Source: Anaerolineae bacterium (GTDB taxonomy: Bacteria; Chloroflexota; Anaerolineae; Aggregatilineales; JAFGMM01). From it: DNA of 64,000 bases. This document shows positions 18,846-28,374 of the stretch, piece after piece. The notes beneath the pieces are model-generated. The model ran no database searches. It saw nothing but the letters and a program-made list of their open reading frames with translations, and was not told the DNA's origin. The stretch lies in the NCBI GenBank assembly GCA_027494055.1, contig JAOSJO010000012.1:186001-250000 (forward strand), written 5' to 3'. The translations under genes and the position numbers were made by a program. Each line of letters begins with the position of its first letter. The stretch's first letter is position 1.

Positions 18846-19758
18846 TCAGGCGCGGGCGGGCTTCTCGGCGCGCAGCAGGAAACTACACCCCTGCAGGAGG
18901 CCAAGCCGCACCAGCGCCCGATCCGCCAGGTTGAGCGCGTGCAACACACCCATCTTCAACGCATGCGGCATCACCACTTCCTCGGTCAGCTCGCGAATGA
19001 AGGCCGAGTAGTCATGCACGTCGGTGACGTTGAAGTGCGCGTCAATCCACCCCAGCAGGTCGGCCCCGTCGGTGACGCCCTCGAACGGGCTGAGGCCCCG
19101 CGCCTCCATGATGTCCTGCATCTCCCCGACCAGTTGCCGCCTGAACCGAAACAACGCCCGGATTTTCTCGCCATACGGGACGCACGTCGGCAGGGCGAAC
19201 AGCAGCGCGCCGGCGATGACCGCCTCTACCCGCCTCGGATCGCGCCCGTCGATCAGCAGGAACACGCCCCCCGGCTTGAGCGCCGCGTGGACCGCTTCGA
19301 GCACGTGGAACGGGCGCACCAGGTGGTGCAGCACGCCCTTGATAATCACCGCGTCGTAGGTCTCGCGCGGCAGCGTAGTGCTGGTTCAGGTCGCCCACCG
19401 TGTAGTTCACCCACCCCGGGAGCGGCTCGCGCCGCCGGAGCGACTCCTGATAGGCACGGCCCACCTCAATCGCGGCCTCGGCGATGTCCACCGCGTCCAC
19501 CACCGCGCCGCGCCGCGCCATCTCGATGGACATCCACCCCGACGCACAGCCAAGTTCCAGCGCGCGGTTGCCTGGACGGACGTGATCCAGGATGAAGCGG
19601 ATCCACCGCCCCTCGTAGACCGCGAGGTAGGTCATCGCATGTTGGTAGTATCGCCAGTCGGGCGGCGTCTTCTGGGCGGCGTCCACCGCCACCTGCCCCC
19701 ACACGCGCGCCTCCTCGCGGAGCAGGTGGTCGTAGTTGGCCGGCAGCTCGTCGCTCAT
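18846..19758 (-). CDS. SAM-dependent methyltransferase (frameshift near 19374)
   Basis: About 304 residues. ATG 19758 overlaps the stop of the molybdenum hydroxylase by 4 bases (ATGA), implying coupled translation. The SAM site ALELGCASGWMSIEMARRGA and DAVDIAEAAIEVG lie before the shift. After one extra base near 19374 the frame continues LPRETYDAVIIKGVLHHLVR and LKPGGVFLLIDGRDPR. The C-terminal 150 residues are less conserved. It could belong with the hydroxylase (by overlap) or with the glycan block downstream. I favour a link to the glycan block on family grounds but cannot settle it. Confidence 0.82.
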
Positions 19759-22717
19759 TGTCCCGGCCCCGCCTGTTGCAGCGCCCGCCAGACGCGCTCC
19801 GGCGTGAACGGCAGTTCGTTGATCCACACACCGGTCGCGTCGTGGATCGCGCTCGCGATGGCCGGCGCGACGCCGTCCTTCGGGATTTCGGCCACTGCCT
19901 TCGCGCCATACGGCCCGCTCGGCTCGTAGCTCTCGACCAGGATTACCTCCAGCGCCGGCATCTCGTCGGCGGCGAAGATGCGGTACGGCCCAAACCGCGC
20001 GTTGACCAGCCGGCCCTCCGCGTCGTAGGCCATCTCCTCGCTGACGGCGTAGCCCAGCGCCTGCGTCATGCCCCCTTCTACCTGCCCGGCGGCGGTGATC
20101 GGGTTGATCGCCACGCCGCAGTCAACCGCCATCAACAGCCGCTCCACCGTGACCTGCCCGGTCTCGGTATCGACCGCCACCTCCGCGAACTGCGCCGCGA
20201 ACGGCGGCGGCGACTCGTAGCTCATGTGCGAGGCCGTCGCCATGATCTGCCGCTGGTCCTCGGTGTGGAGCGCGTGCAGCGCCACGTCCTCCAGCGTCAC
20301 CGCGCGCCCATCCCGCGCCGTGACCTTGCGGTCGGCCAGCGTGAGCGTGGCGGGGTCGGCGCGCAGCATCATGGCGGCGCGCTCAAGGATCTGCGCGCGC
20401 ACCTGCTCGGCGGCCTTCTTCACCGCGCCGCCGGAGATGTATGTCGTGCTGCTCGCGTAGGCGCCGGTGTCGAACGGCGTGAAGTCCGTATCCGACGAAT
20501 ACACGATGATGTCCTCCAGCGGCACGCCCAGCGTCTCGGCGGCGATCTGCGCGAGCACGGTATCCGAGCCGGTGCCGAGGTCGGTCGCGCCGACGAGCAG
20601 GTTGAACGACCCGTCGTCGTTGATCTTGATGCTCGCGCCGCCCATGTCCAGCCCGGCAATCGCCGTGCCGTGCATCGCAATCGCCACGCCGATACCGCGC
20701 CGGACTGGCCCCTCGCCGCGCCAGGCGCGGTTGCCGCGCTTCTCGTGCCAGCCCATCGCCTGTGCGCCCAGTTCGACGCACTGCGCCAGGGCGCTGCTGT
20801 TGACCTTCTGCGCGTACCCCTCGCGCGCCTCACCGAGCGCCTCCGACATGGGGAGGTCGTCGCCAACCTTGACCCAGTTCTTCGCCTTGAACGCGAGCGC
20901 GTCCATGCCCAGCGCCTCGGCGACCTGCTCCATATGCACCTCAAGCGCGAAGAGGCCTTGCGGCGCGCCGTATCCGCGATACGCCCCCGCGACCGGGCGG
21001 GTCGTGTACACAATGTCGGTGTAGAAGCGGCGATAGGGCGCATTGTGATGTGCTCAGGCCGCGCAGCCCGGTGACCGTCTGCACCGTGAGGCCGTGCGTG
21101 CCATACGCCCCGGTGTTGCCGAGCACAGTCATCTCCATGCCTGTGATCGTGCCGTCGTTCTTGACCCCGGTCTTGAAGCGGATGATCTGCTCGTGGCGCG
21201 AGCGGGCGCTGGTGAACATCAGCGCGCGCGTCCACTCCATGCGCACCGGGCGGCCCGTGGCGAGGGTCAGGTGCGCGCACAGGTCCTCAAGCAGCATCTC
21301 CTGCTTGCCGCCGAAGCCGCCGCCGATGCGCGGCTTGATGACGCGGATGCGCTTGACCGGCAGCCCGATCAGGGGCGCGAGCATCCGCCGCACGTGAAAG
21401 GGAACCTGCGTGCTCGTGCGCACCACAAGGCGGTCGTCCTCGTCCCAATAGGTGATGCAGACATGCGGCTCAATCGACGCCTGCTGCACCTGATGCACGT
21501 GAAACGCGCCCTCGATGATGCGGTCGGCCTCCGCCCAGGCTGTTGCCGCATCGCCCAGGGTCGCTTCGTTGTGCGCCGCGATGTTGCGCCGGGGGTTGTA
21601 GATGTTCACCGCGTCCGGCTCGTCGTGGATGATGGGTGCGCCCTCCGCCAGCGCCGCCTCAATCGTCAGGACCGGCGGCAGCGCCTCGTATTCAACGTGG
21701 ATGCGTCGCAGCGCCTCCTCCGCAATCTCCGGCGTCTCGGCGGCGACGACCGCCACCCGGTCCCCAACATGGCGGACCTTGTTGTCCAGGCTTACCTGGT
21801 CCCACGGCGGCGGGTTGGGCCAGCTCTGCCCGCCGGAAGCGTAGATCACGCGCGGCACGTCCCTGTAAGTCAGCACCGCGTGCACGCCCGGCAGCGCCTT
21901 CGCCTCGCTGGTATCGATGTCGATGATGCGCGCGTGCGCGTGCGGGCTGGTGAGCAGCGCGCCGTAGAGCATCCCGCGCATCTCGAAGTCGTCGGTAAAG
22001 GCCGGCCTGCCCTGCGCCAGCTTGACCGCATCCACTTTCGGCTCAGGCTTCCCGACGACGCTCGTCGGCGCGCGCCCCGCCTCGGCCGGCGCGATGACCC
22101 TCTGGGGCGGGGCCTGCGTCACCACGCGCGGGCCGCCCCACACTGGCGGCCCCAGGTCCGGGGGAACCTCGTCCAGGGGCGGCGCGTCCGGGCCGAAGAG
22201 GTCCGGCGGCGCAGGGATCGCCTGGCGCACCGGCTCCAGCGGCGGAACCTCCTCGCCGCGCAGCGCCGCCGCCGCGCGCATGATCGCCTGCACCGGGCGC
22301 ACATAGCCCGTGCACCGGCACAGCACGCCCGCCAGCGCCGCGCGCACCTCCGCCTCGGTCGGGTTGGGGTTGCGCCTGAGCAGCCACCACGCCGCGAGCA
22401 ACTGCGCCGGCGTGCAGTAGCCACACTGGATCGCGCCCGTCTCGACGAACGCCTTCTGCAGCGGGTGCAGGTCGCGGCCGGCGCTGAGCGCCTCCAGCGT
22501 CATGATGTCGCTGCCGTCAGCCTGCGCCGCCAGCAGCACGCAACTGTTCACCGGCGCGCCGTCGAGCAGCACGGCGCACGCGCCGCACTCGCCGGTCTCG
22601 CAGCCGTGCTTGACGCTGAAGTAGCCCCTCGCGGCGCAGCACGTCGAGCAGGCGGTCGTTTGGCCGGACGCGAAAGGTCCGCGCCTCGCCGTTGATGGTG
22701 ACGTCGATTGCGTTCAT
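19755..22717 (-). CDS. Xanthine dehydrogenase-family molybdenum hydroxylase, 2Fe-2S and Mo domains fused (two frameshifts)
   Basis: About 987 residues. The N-terminal 2Fe-2S domains hold GCETGECGACAVLL (after an extra base in the C4 run at 22625-22628) and CGYCTP...CRCTGY. A proline-rich linker (about residues 175-235) leads to the molybdopterin-binding domain. That domain has GGGFGGKQ and, after a second shift near 21050, TTRPVAGAYRGYGAPQG, GQVEGGMTQALG and the C-terminal GAKAVAEIP, whose Glu is at the catalytic-base position. No FAD-binding subunit is fused or adjacent. This resembles Mop-type aldehyde oxidoreductases or fused CoxL/CoxS-type enzymes. The carbon-monoxide dehydrogenase active-site motif was not seen, so the substrate is open (aldehyde, purine or heterocycle). 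Confidence 0.9.
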
Positions 22718-22768
22718 GGCAAACACCTTTGCTGTCGGGGCGCGATCGGGCAGGTCGCCCCCTGCGAA

Positions 22769-23354
22769 TCAGGACGGATAGGTGGGATTCTCGTCGTCCA
22801 AATCCCAACGGAGCGGGTTGCCCATAATGTACTGGCGCAAACGGGTCAATTCCTCGTCGCTGCGGACAACGTGCTCATAGTATCCGCGCCGCCATACCGG
22901 AGCGCCGGGGGTTCCGCGCGCCTTGTTGACCTCGCTTCGTGACAACGGACCGGAACTGACTCGTGATCGCGCCAAGCGATCCTGGGGTTGGGCCGGTCGG
23001 ACGCTGTAGCTGTGTTTCCTCCGCGTTGGGGGCGACCCGGCGGGTCGCCCCTACAGGTTGACCGACGGAGGGATCGGCTTCAAGGATGAACAGAAGCGCA
23101 TGAACATGATTGGGCATGATGACGAACGCATCCAATTCGACGCCTGGGCGCACTTCCGCCGTTCGCAACCATTCCGTCTCGACAATCTTCCCGATTGGAC
23201 TCAGCCGGATTGCGCCGTCGACGATCTCGCCAAAAATACACTGGCGACCATGCGCACAAAGCGTAACGAAGTACGCTCCCGATCGGGCGTAATCATACCC
23301 TTGCAAGCGTATAGAGCGGCGGTGATGCTTCTCCGGATCGTATTGCCCTTCCAT
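22769..23354 (-). CDS. REP-associated tyrosine transposase, RAYT (Y1/TnpA-REP type, frameshift near 22940)
   Basis: About 195 residues of the single-strand HUH nuclease family that moves REP elements. The N-terminus has YDYARSGAYFVTLCAHGR, and the metal-binding HUH pair is in VIMPNHVHALLFI. The C-terminus VWRRGYYEHVVRSDEELTRL followed by IMGNPLRW carries the expected region of the nucleophilic Tyr. The frame is broken around 22940 between VVTK and EVNKARGTPG. A REP palindrome (23027-23055) is read inside the gene as PVGATRRVAP between the two halves, and another lies 28 bases upstream of the start. Presence of the REP in a linker region suggests self-insertion. Confidence 0.87.
23027..23055. 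repeat. REP-like palindrome inside RAYT (family 1, copy b)
   Basis: GGGCGACCC GGC GGGTCGCCC with the CCTAC end matches the palindrome at 955-983 with small changes on the left arm. It lies within the RAYT coding region and is translated on the minus strand without a stop. Confidence 0.8.
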
Positions 23355-23381
23355 GTCAAGATCGATCCTGTGCGGACATCG

Positions 23382-23409
23382 GTAGGAGCGACCCGGCGGG
23401 TCGCCCTCC
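23382..23409. repeat. REP-like palindrome upstream of RAYT (family 1, copy c)
   Basis: GTAGGAGCGACCCGGCGGGT followed by CGCCCTCC matches the family core with two arm mismatches. It sits 28 bases before the RAYT start, the usual place for the REPs recognised by such a transposase. Confidence 0.75.
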
Positions 23410-23431
23410 GACCCGCTGACAGGACGCGGCC

Positions 23432-23968
23432 CTATGCTTCTTCGTCCTCGCCGGCCTGGCCGGCCTCCCCGGCGGCGATCTCGCTCAGCTTCTGCTGCGC
23501 CGCTCCGGAGAGGGCGTAGGCAACAACCTCCGCACCCAGCAGCGCCAGCTCGTCGCGCATCCGCTCGATCCAGATGTGCTCGACAAGCGCCACAAGCGCG
23601 GAGCTATCAGGCTCCATGTCCTTACCGTATTCCTTAAGGTCGTCGTTCAGGAAGCCCATGTCGATGGCGTTGGCCGCAATGCCCCCGGTGACGGCGCCCG
23701 TCACCGCGCCGAGAAGCGCGCCCGCCGGCCCGCCCAGGAGGCCGATCAACCCGCCGGTGATCGCGCCCGCGAGCGCGCCGCGCCCGCCGCCAACGTCCTG
23801 CGTCTCCCTGAACGACAGCTTGCCGTCTTTGTCCATCTTGAGCATGGCAAGGTTGACGACGGCAATGACGCCCTCATCGACAAGCGACCGCACCGCCGGC
23901 TCCTGGAGAGCCGCCTCGGCGGCCTCCTCGCCCTTGAATTCCGCAATGATTAACTCAAACTCCGACAT
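23432..23968 (-). CDS. DUF1269-type glycine-zipper protein
   Basis: A 178-residue protein. The N-terminal half (MSEFELIIAEFKGEEAAEAA, later VNLAMLKMDKDGKLSF) has the alpha/beta pattern of DUF1269 proteins. A long Gly/Ala segment follows (GALAGAITGGLIGLLGGPAG and onward, about residues 63-100), a glycine-zipper that can insert in membranes. The C-terminus is acidic. The family has no established function; it is often called a membrane protein of the stress type. It has no obvious partner here, being flanked by a transposase and a GNAT gene. Confidence 0.8.
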   Translation of the reverse strand: MSEFELIIAEFKGEEAAEAALQEPAVRSLVDEGVIAVVNLAMLKMDKDGKLSFRETQDVGGGRGALAGAITGGLIGLLGGPAGALLGAVTGAVTGGIAANAIDMGFLNDDLKEYGKDMEPDSSALVALVEHIWIERMRDELALLGAEVVAYALSGAAQQKLSEIAAGEAGQAGEDEEA

Positions 23969-24081
23969 GTTGCCCTCCGCTTCTGCACGAACCGAGCCAT
24001 CAAGACCAGCGCAATTTTACTCTTTTTTGCCTTATGAAGCCCAGAAGTGCCGTGTCACGCGCTCGCCGGCTCGCCTACCGG

Positions 24082-24735
24082 TTAGCCCCACGCACAGCGC
24101 ATCAACACCAGGCCGGGATGCCCAGGCCCGCGCGTGCCACGGTGGACCTGAGCGGCCTCAAAGCCGAGGTGTTCGAGAATGCGTCGCCCGTCAGGGTTGT
24201 CGTTGCGCACGTGCGCGCTCAGCTTGTTCAGCCCGGTCAGGTTGACCTGCATCCGCGCGTACTCCATGAGCGCCCGACCTATGCCGCGACCGCGCAGCGG
24301 CGCGACCACGTACCAGGCATCGAGGTACAGCTCGTCCGGCTGCACGTCACGCCCCCACCCCCAGGCGCGGAGCCGCCGCATCCCGGCGAGCGCGGCCGGC
24401 CAGCCCAGGACGCTGGCGCAGGCGCGGGCCTCGCGCCACCAGTTCAGGCCGCGTCCTGGATACCGCACCAGCCGGCACACCCCAACGATGCGCCCCTCGT
24501 GGACCGCCACCCCGGACAGCTTCAGGCAGTCGGGGTCGCGCCGGATGCGCGCGCGCACAGCCGCCTGGATGCGGCTATCGGGCTGCGCAAACGCCGCCGC
24601 GAAGTCGGGCACCCCTTCAACCCACCGCGCCGCGAACTGGGGCGCGTCGGCGGGCGTGGCCTGGCGCACCTCAAGGTCGCGCGGGCACAGCCACGGCATT
24701 GAGTAAGGGTGCGCCGGTTCGCCCATCGCAGTCAT
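24082..24735 (-). CDS. GNAT-family N-acetyltransferase
   Basis: A 217-residue acyltransferase. The acetyl-CoA pyrophosphate loop is RGRGIGRAL in VAPLRGRGIGRALMEYARM, preceded by the beta-4 strand LYLDAWYVV and followed by LSAHVRNDNPDGRRILEHLG, the usual final part. The N-terminus (LEVRQATPADAPQFAARWVE) is the typical first helix region. It starts at an ATG overlapping the stop of rarA by 4 bases (24732-24735), so it is probably co-translated with it. The acceptor is not predictable. Confidence 0.87.
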   Translation of the reverse strand: MTAMGEPAHPYSMPWLCPRDLEVRQATPADAPQFAARWVEGVPDFAAAFAQPDSRIQAAVRARIRRDPDCLKLSGVAVHEGRIVGVCRLVRYPGRGLNWWREARACASVLGWPAALAGMRRLRAWGWGRDVQPDELYLDAWYVVAPLRGRGIGRALMEYARMQVNLTGLNKLSAHVRNDNPDGRRILEHLGFEAAQVHRGTRGPGHPGLVLMRCAWG

Positions 24736-26089
24736 TCCGCGTCTTCACCCGCGTCCCGGTCGGCGCCCAGGCCTTCCAGGTAGCGCTTGACGCGCGCCTC
24801 GTAGCCGTATTCGGTCGGCCTGTAATACCCGCCCCTCACCCCAGTCGGCAGGTATTGCTGTTCGACCCACGCGCCGGGGTAGCTGTGCGGGTACTTATAC
24901 CCTTCGTGCTCGCCCAGCACAGCCTTGTACATGTCGCGCTTGTCCCCGACGAACTGGTCTGACTTGTCGCGCAGCGGCAGGGGCACCGGTCCAGGGCCGT
25001 TCTCCTCGATCTCCTTGAGTGCACCCCAGAAGGCCCCGGCGCTGTTGCTCTTCGGCGCGGTCGCCAGGTAGAGACACGCCTCCGTCAGGTGGTACAGCCC
25101 TCCGGCAGACCCACCCACTCGAACCCCTGCGCCGCCGCCGCCACCACAACAATCGCGTTGGGATCCGCCAGGCCGATGTCCTCGCTGGCAAGGATCAACA
25201 TGCGTCGGAGGATGAAGCGCGGGTCCTCGCCGGCGTAGATCATCTTCGCCATCCAGTACAGCGCCGCGTCAGGGTCAGAGCCGCGCACGCTCTTGATGAA
25301 CGCGCTGATCGTGTCGTAGTGCTCGTCGCCGGTCCGGTCGTAGCGCACAGCGCGCCGCTGGATGCTCTCCTGCGCCGCTTCCAGGTCCACGACGATGACG
25401 CCCGCATCGTCCGGCGGCGTGGTCTCCACCGCGAGTTCGAGCGCGTTCAGCGCGTTGCGCGCGTCGCCGCCGGCCATGTGCGCGATGAACGCCATCGCCT
25501 CCTCGGTCACGGTGATCGCCCGTCCGCCGTAGCCGCGCGCGTCCGTGAGGGCGTGCGCCACCACCGCGCGGATGTCCGCCTCCGTGAGCGGCTCAAGGCG
25601 CAGGATGCGCGTCCGGCTCACCAGCGGCGTCACCAGTTCGAAGAACGGGTTCTCGGTGGACGAGCCGACCAGGATCATGGTGCCGTCCTCGACGTGCGGG
25701 AGCAGCGCGTCCTGCTGCGCCTTGTTCCAGCGGTGAATCTCGTCGATGAACAACACCGTGCGCTTGTTATAGAGGCGCATCCGTTCCTTCGCCGCCTCAA
25801 CCACCTCGCGCAGGTCTTTGACGCCTGACATCACCGCGTTGAGCGTGACGAACTCGGCGGCGGTGTGGTGGGCGATGATGTGCGCGAGCGTGGTCTTGCC
25901 GGTGCCGGCCGGCCCCCAGAAGATCACGCTGCTCAGCCGGTCGGCCTCGATGGCGCGGCGCAACATCCGCCCCGGCCCCAGGAGGTGCGCCTGTCCGACG
26001 AACTCGTCAAGCGTGCGCGGGCGCATTCGCACGGCGAGCGGGGCCTGCGTCTTCATCTGCTCCTGCCTTCGGTGCTCGAAAAGGTCCAT
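24732..26089 (-). CDS. rarA: Replication-associated recombination protein A, AAA+ ATPase (frameshift at 25098-25100)
   Basis: Clamp-loader-like ATPase (RarA/MgsA/WRNIP1) of about 452 residues acting at stalled replication forks. It opens MDLFEHRRQEQMKTQAPLAV and RMRPRTLDEFVGQ. Walker A is GPAGTGKTT, Walker B is VLFIDEIHRWNK, sensor 1 is VGSSTENPFF, and the lid has GGDARNALNALE. The C-terminal tetramerisation part (EDIGLADPNA, then after the shift LTEACLYLATAPKSNSA and YPHSYPGAWVEQQYLP) is complete. One base is missing in the CCC run at 25098-25100. It is divergently arranged to the YigZ gene. Confidence 0.94.
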
Positions 26090-26258
26090 CGCGAACCCCC
26101 TTTCGGCTCTGCCTGCTACAATTGTAAACCATCAGCCGCGCCAGGAATATGCCCACTTCGCCCACAGGGACGGTGCAGTTTCCGCCCGCGCCGTTTTCTG
26201 TCTATACTAACCTCACGCCGGCCCTCCAGGGCAGCACGATGACGAGAGGCACGCCGCC

Positions 26259-26873
26259 ATGACCACACCGGACCGCTATCCCATCCCCGCCGCGACCATC
26301 CGCGTCGAAGAGCGGATCGTCAACTCCCGCTTCATTGCGACCATCGGCCCCGCCGACACCGTGGAGTCCGCCCAGGCCTTCATCCAGGCCATACGCGAGG
26401 AGTTCGCCGACGCATCGCACAACGTGTATGCGTACAAGATCGGGTACGGCGCGTCGGTCACTGAAAGCACCACCGACGACGGCGAGCCGTCGGGCACGGC
26501 GGGCCGCCCGGCGCTGGCGGTGCTGCACGGCGCGGACATCGGCGACGTGGTGATCGTCATTACGCGCTACTTCGGCGGCACGAAACTCGGCACCGGCGGG
26601 CTGGTGCGCGCCTACAGCGGCATGGTGCGCGCCGCGCTCGACGCGCTCCCGGTCACGGAGAAGGTCGAGAAGCGCAGCGTGATGTTCACCACGCCGTACA
26701 ACCTCTACGAGCGGGCGCGCCACCTCATCGCGCGCCACGATGGCGAGGTCGAGAGCGAAGACTTCGGCGCGGAGGTCGATCTGGTGCTCACGCTCCCGGT
26801 CGCGGAGATTGAGCCGTTCGCGGCAGCGATGCGCGAGCTTTCCGCCGGGCGCGTCGAGGTGGTTCCCCTCTAG
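26259..26873 (+). CDS. YigZ/IMPACT family protein
   Basis: A 204-residue intact protein with the diagnostic UPF0029 block: SHNVYAYKIG, DDGEPSGTAGRPALAVL, and VVIVITRYFGGTKLGTGGLV with RAYS. A C-terminal ferredoxin-like domain (DUF1949 type) follows. Eukaryotic IMPACT regulates translation stress signalling; the bacterial protein's role is not established and is thought to touch nucleic acid or translation. An AGAGG lies about 10 bases before ATG 26259. It is divergent from rarA across a 169-base gap and is followed by an MFS gene. Confidence 0.92.
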   Translation: MTTPDRYPIPAATIRVEERIVNSRFIATIGPADTVESAQAFIQAIREEFADASHNVYAYKIGYGASVTESTTDDGEPSGTAGRPALAVLHGADIGDVVIVITRYFGGTKLGTGGLVRAYSGMVRAALDALPVTEKVEKRSVMFTTPYNLYERARHLIARHDGEVESEDFGAEVDLVLTLPVAEIEPFAAAMRELSAGRVEVVPL

Positions 26874-26925
26874 CCTCAGCTTTCAGCGGCGTGCGCAGCC
26901 CTATCCCCAACCAGGGCCAGCGGGG

Positions 26926-26931
26926 TATAAT
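26926..26931 (+). promoter_or_regulatory. -10 element TATAAT for the MFS gene
   Basis: A perfect TATAAT lies 38 bases before the MFS start, just after the YigZ stop. No good -35 box is seen at the expected distance, so the promoter is tentative. Confidence 0.45.
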
Positions 26932-26968
26932 GCGCGGCTGCATATCACTCCCCGATCCGGAGATCTGC

Positions 26969-28290
26969 ATGGCGAGTGCACCTGTCACCCAAGCGCCTTC
27001 CCGCCTGCGACCGGCCTTCTACCGCCGCAACCTCTTCTTGCTCGTGGTCGACTTTCTGGCCTTCGCGGTCGGCCTCGCGCTCATGAACGGCCAGACCATT
27101 CTGGCGGACTTCGTCGGCCGGCTGAGCGAATCGGAAATCCTGGTCGGGATCATCGGCGTGCTTTTCTCCGTGGGCGTGATGATCCCACAGCTTGCTGGTC
27201 GCGCCGGCAGTCGCGCGCTCCACACGGAAGCGGCTCTGGGTGGTGATCCCCGGCATCCCAGGGCGCTCCATGATGTTTGTCATCGCCCTCAGCATCGTGC
27301 TGCTTGGCGTGGAGAATCCGGTCCCGATCCTGGTTATCATCTTCCTCGGCATCGGCACGTTCGCAATCTGCGACGGCATGTCGGCGGTGGGGTGGCTGGA
27401 CATCCTCGGCACCGTGCTGCCGAACGACCGGCGCGGGCGGGTGTTCGGTATCGCGCGGACAGCATCCTCCCTGATTATCCTCCTCATCGTGTCCGACCTG
27501 GTCGGCTACGTCCCTGGACGCACGGACCGGACCGGCCTACCCCCACGACTACGCGCTGTTGTTTCTTCTGGCGGGGGTCTGCTACCAAATCTCACTGATC
27601 GCGTTCGTGTTCATCAAAGAGCCGCCGCGATCCCAACCTGTGACCGAATCGCCAACCACGCGGCGCGACTACATGGCGCTCCTCCGCCACGTCCTGCGCC
27701 ACGATACCCGCTACCGCGACTACCTGGCGGCGCGCCTGATGACGGAAATTGGGTTGATCGCCGGGCCGTTTTACATCCGCTTCGCCACCGAGAGCCTGGG
27801 CATCCCCAGCGCCGAGGCGGTCAGCCGCGCCATCCAGGTGAGCACGCTCGGCAGCCTGTTGGCCGCGATGGTGCTGGGCTGGCTCAGCGAGCGGCGGGGC
27901 AGCCGTCTGGTCATCCTCATCGGCGTCGTGACTGTGGTTGCCCAACCGGTGGCCGCGCTCCTCGCGGGGGTCGGGTCGGCCTGGCTTATCTATGCGGCTT
28001 TCGCCGCGTCTGGCGTCTACTGGGCCACGCACGAGGCCGGGATGCTCAACTGGATCATCGAATACGCCGACGACTCGCGCCGCGCGATCTACTTCAGCCT
28101 GACGAGCACGTTCAACATCGTTGCGGTGGCTTCCCCGGTGCTGGGCGGCATCATCGCGGAGCGCCTCTCTTACGAGGCATTGTTCGTCGTCGCGCTGGGC
28201 ATCTCGCTCGTCGCGCTGGTGCTGTCACTGCGGCTGATCGAGCCGCGCACCCTGCAAAGCCTGGAACCCGCCGTCCAATCGGCGGACTGA
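26969..28290 (+). CDS. MFS transporter (two frameshifts near 27195 and 27520)
   Basis: Polytopic carrier of about 440 residues. ATG 26969 follows GGAG by about 7 bases. Parts in three frames join up: YRRNLFLLVVDFLAFAVGLA; then after an extra base near 27195 LVAPAVARSTRKRLWVVIPG and GLPNDRRGRVFG-like VLPNDRRGRVFGIA; then, after a shift between 27495 and 27540, YPHDYALLFLLAGVCYQISL. The C-terminal half has GWLSERRGSRLVILIG (motif A-like). It resembles MFS members without assigned substrate seen near housekeeping genes. It ends in a shared hairpin with the convergent L,D-transpeptidase gene. Confidence 0.82.
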
Positions 28291-28315
28291 CCGCGCCGGC
28301 GCGCGGAGGGAAAGC

Positions 28316-28342
28316 AAAAAGGGGCACGCGCTGTGCCCCTTT
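28316..28342. terminator. Bidirectional rho-independent terminator
   Basis: AAAAA, then the stem GGGGCAC (28321-28327), a GCGCT loop and GTGCCCC (28333-28339), then TTT. It lies 25 bases past the MFS stop and 32 bases past the stop of the convergent gene, with A and T tracts on the correct sides for both strands. Confidence 0.8.
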
Positions 28343-28374
28343 CGCGTCGTCCCGCGCGATGTATCGCCGCCCGA

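Noticed and set aside
21094-22695. Plus-strand open frame of 533 codons opposite the molybdenum hydroxylase
   Set aside because: The minus strand encodes the diagnostic 2Fe-2S and Mo-domain motifs; this frame is Arg/His/Ala-rich noise.
12777-23409. Glycan block plus RAYT as a mobile genomic island
   Set aside because: No integrase, attachment-site repeats or tRNA border was seen, and base composition does not visibly differ from the flanks.
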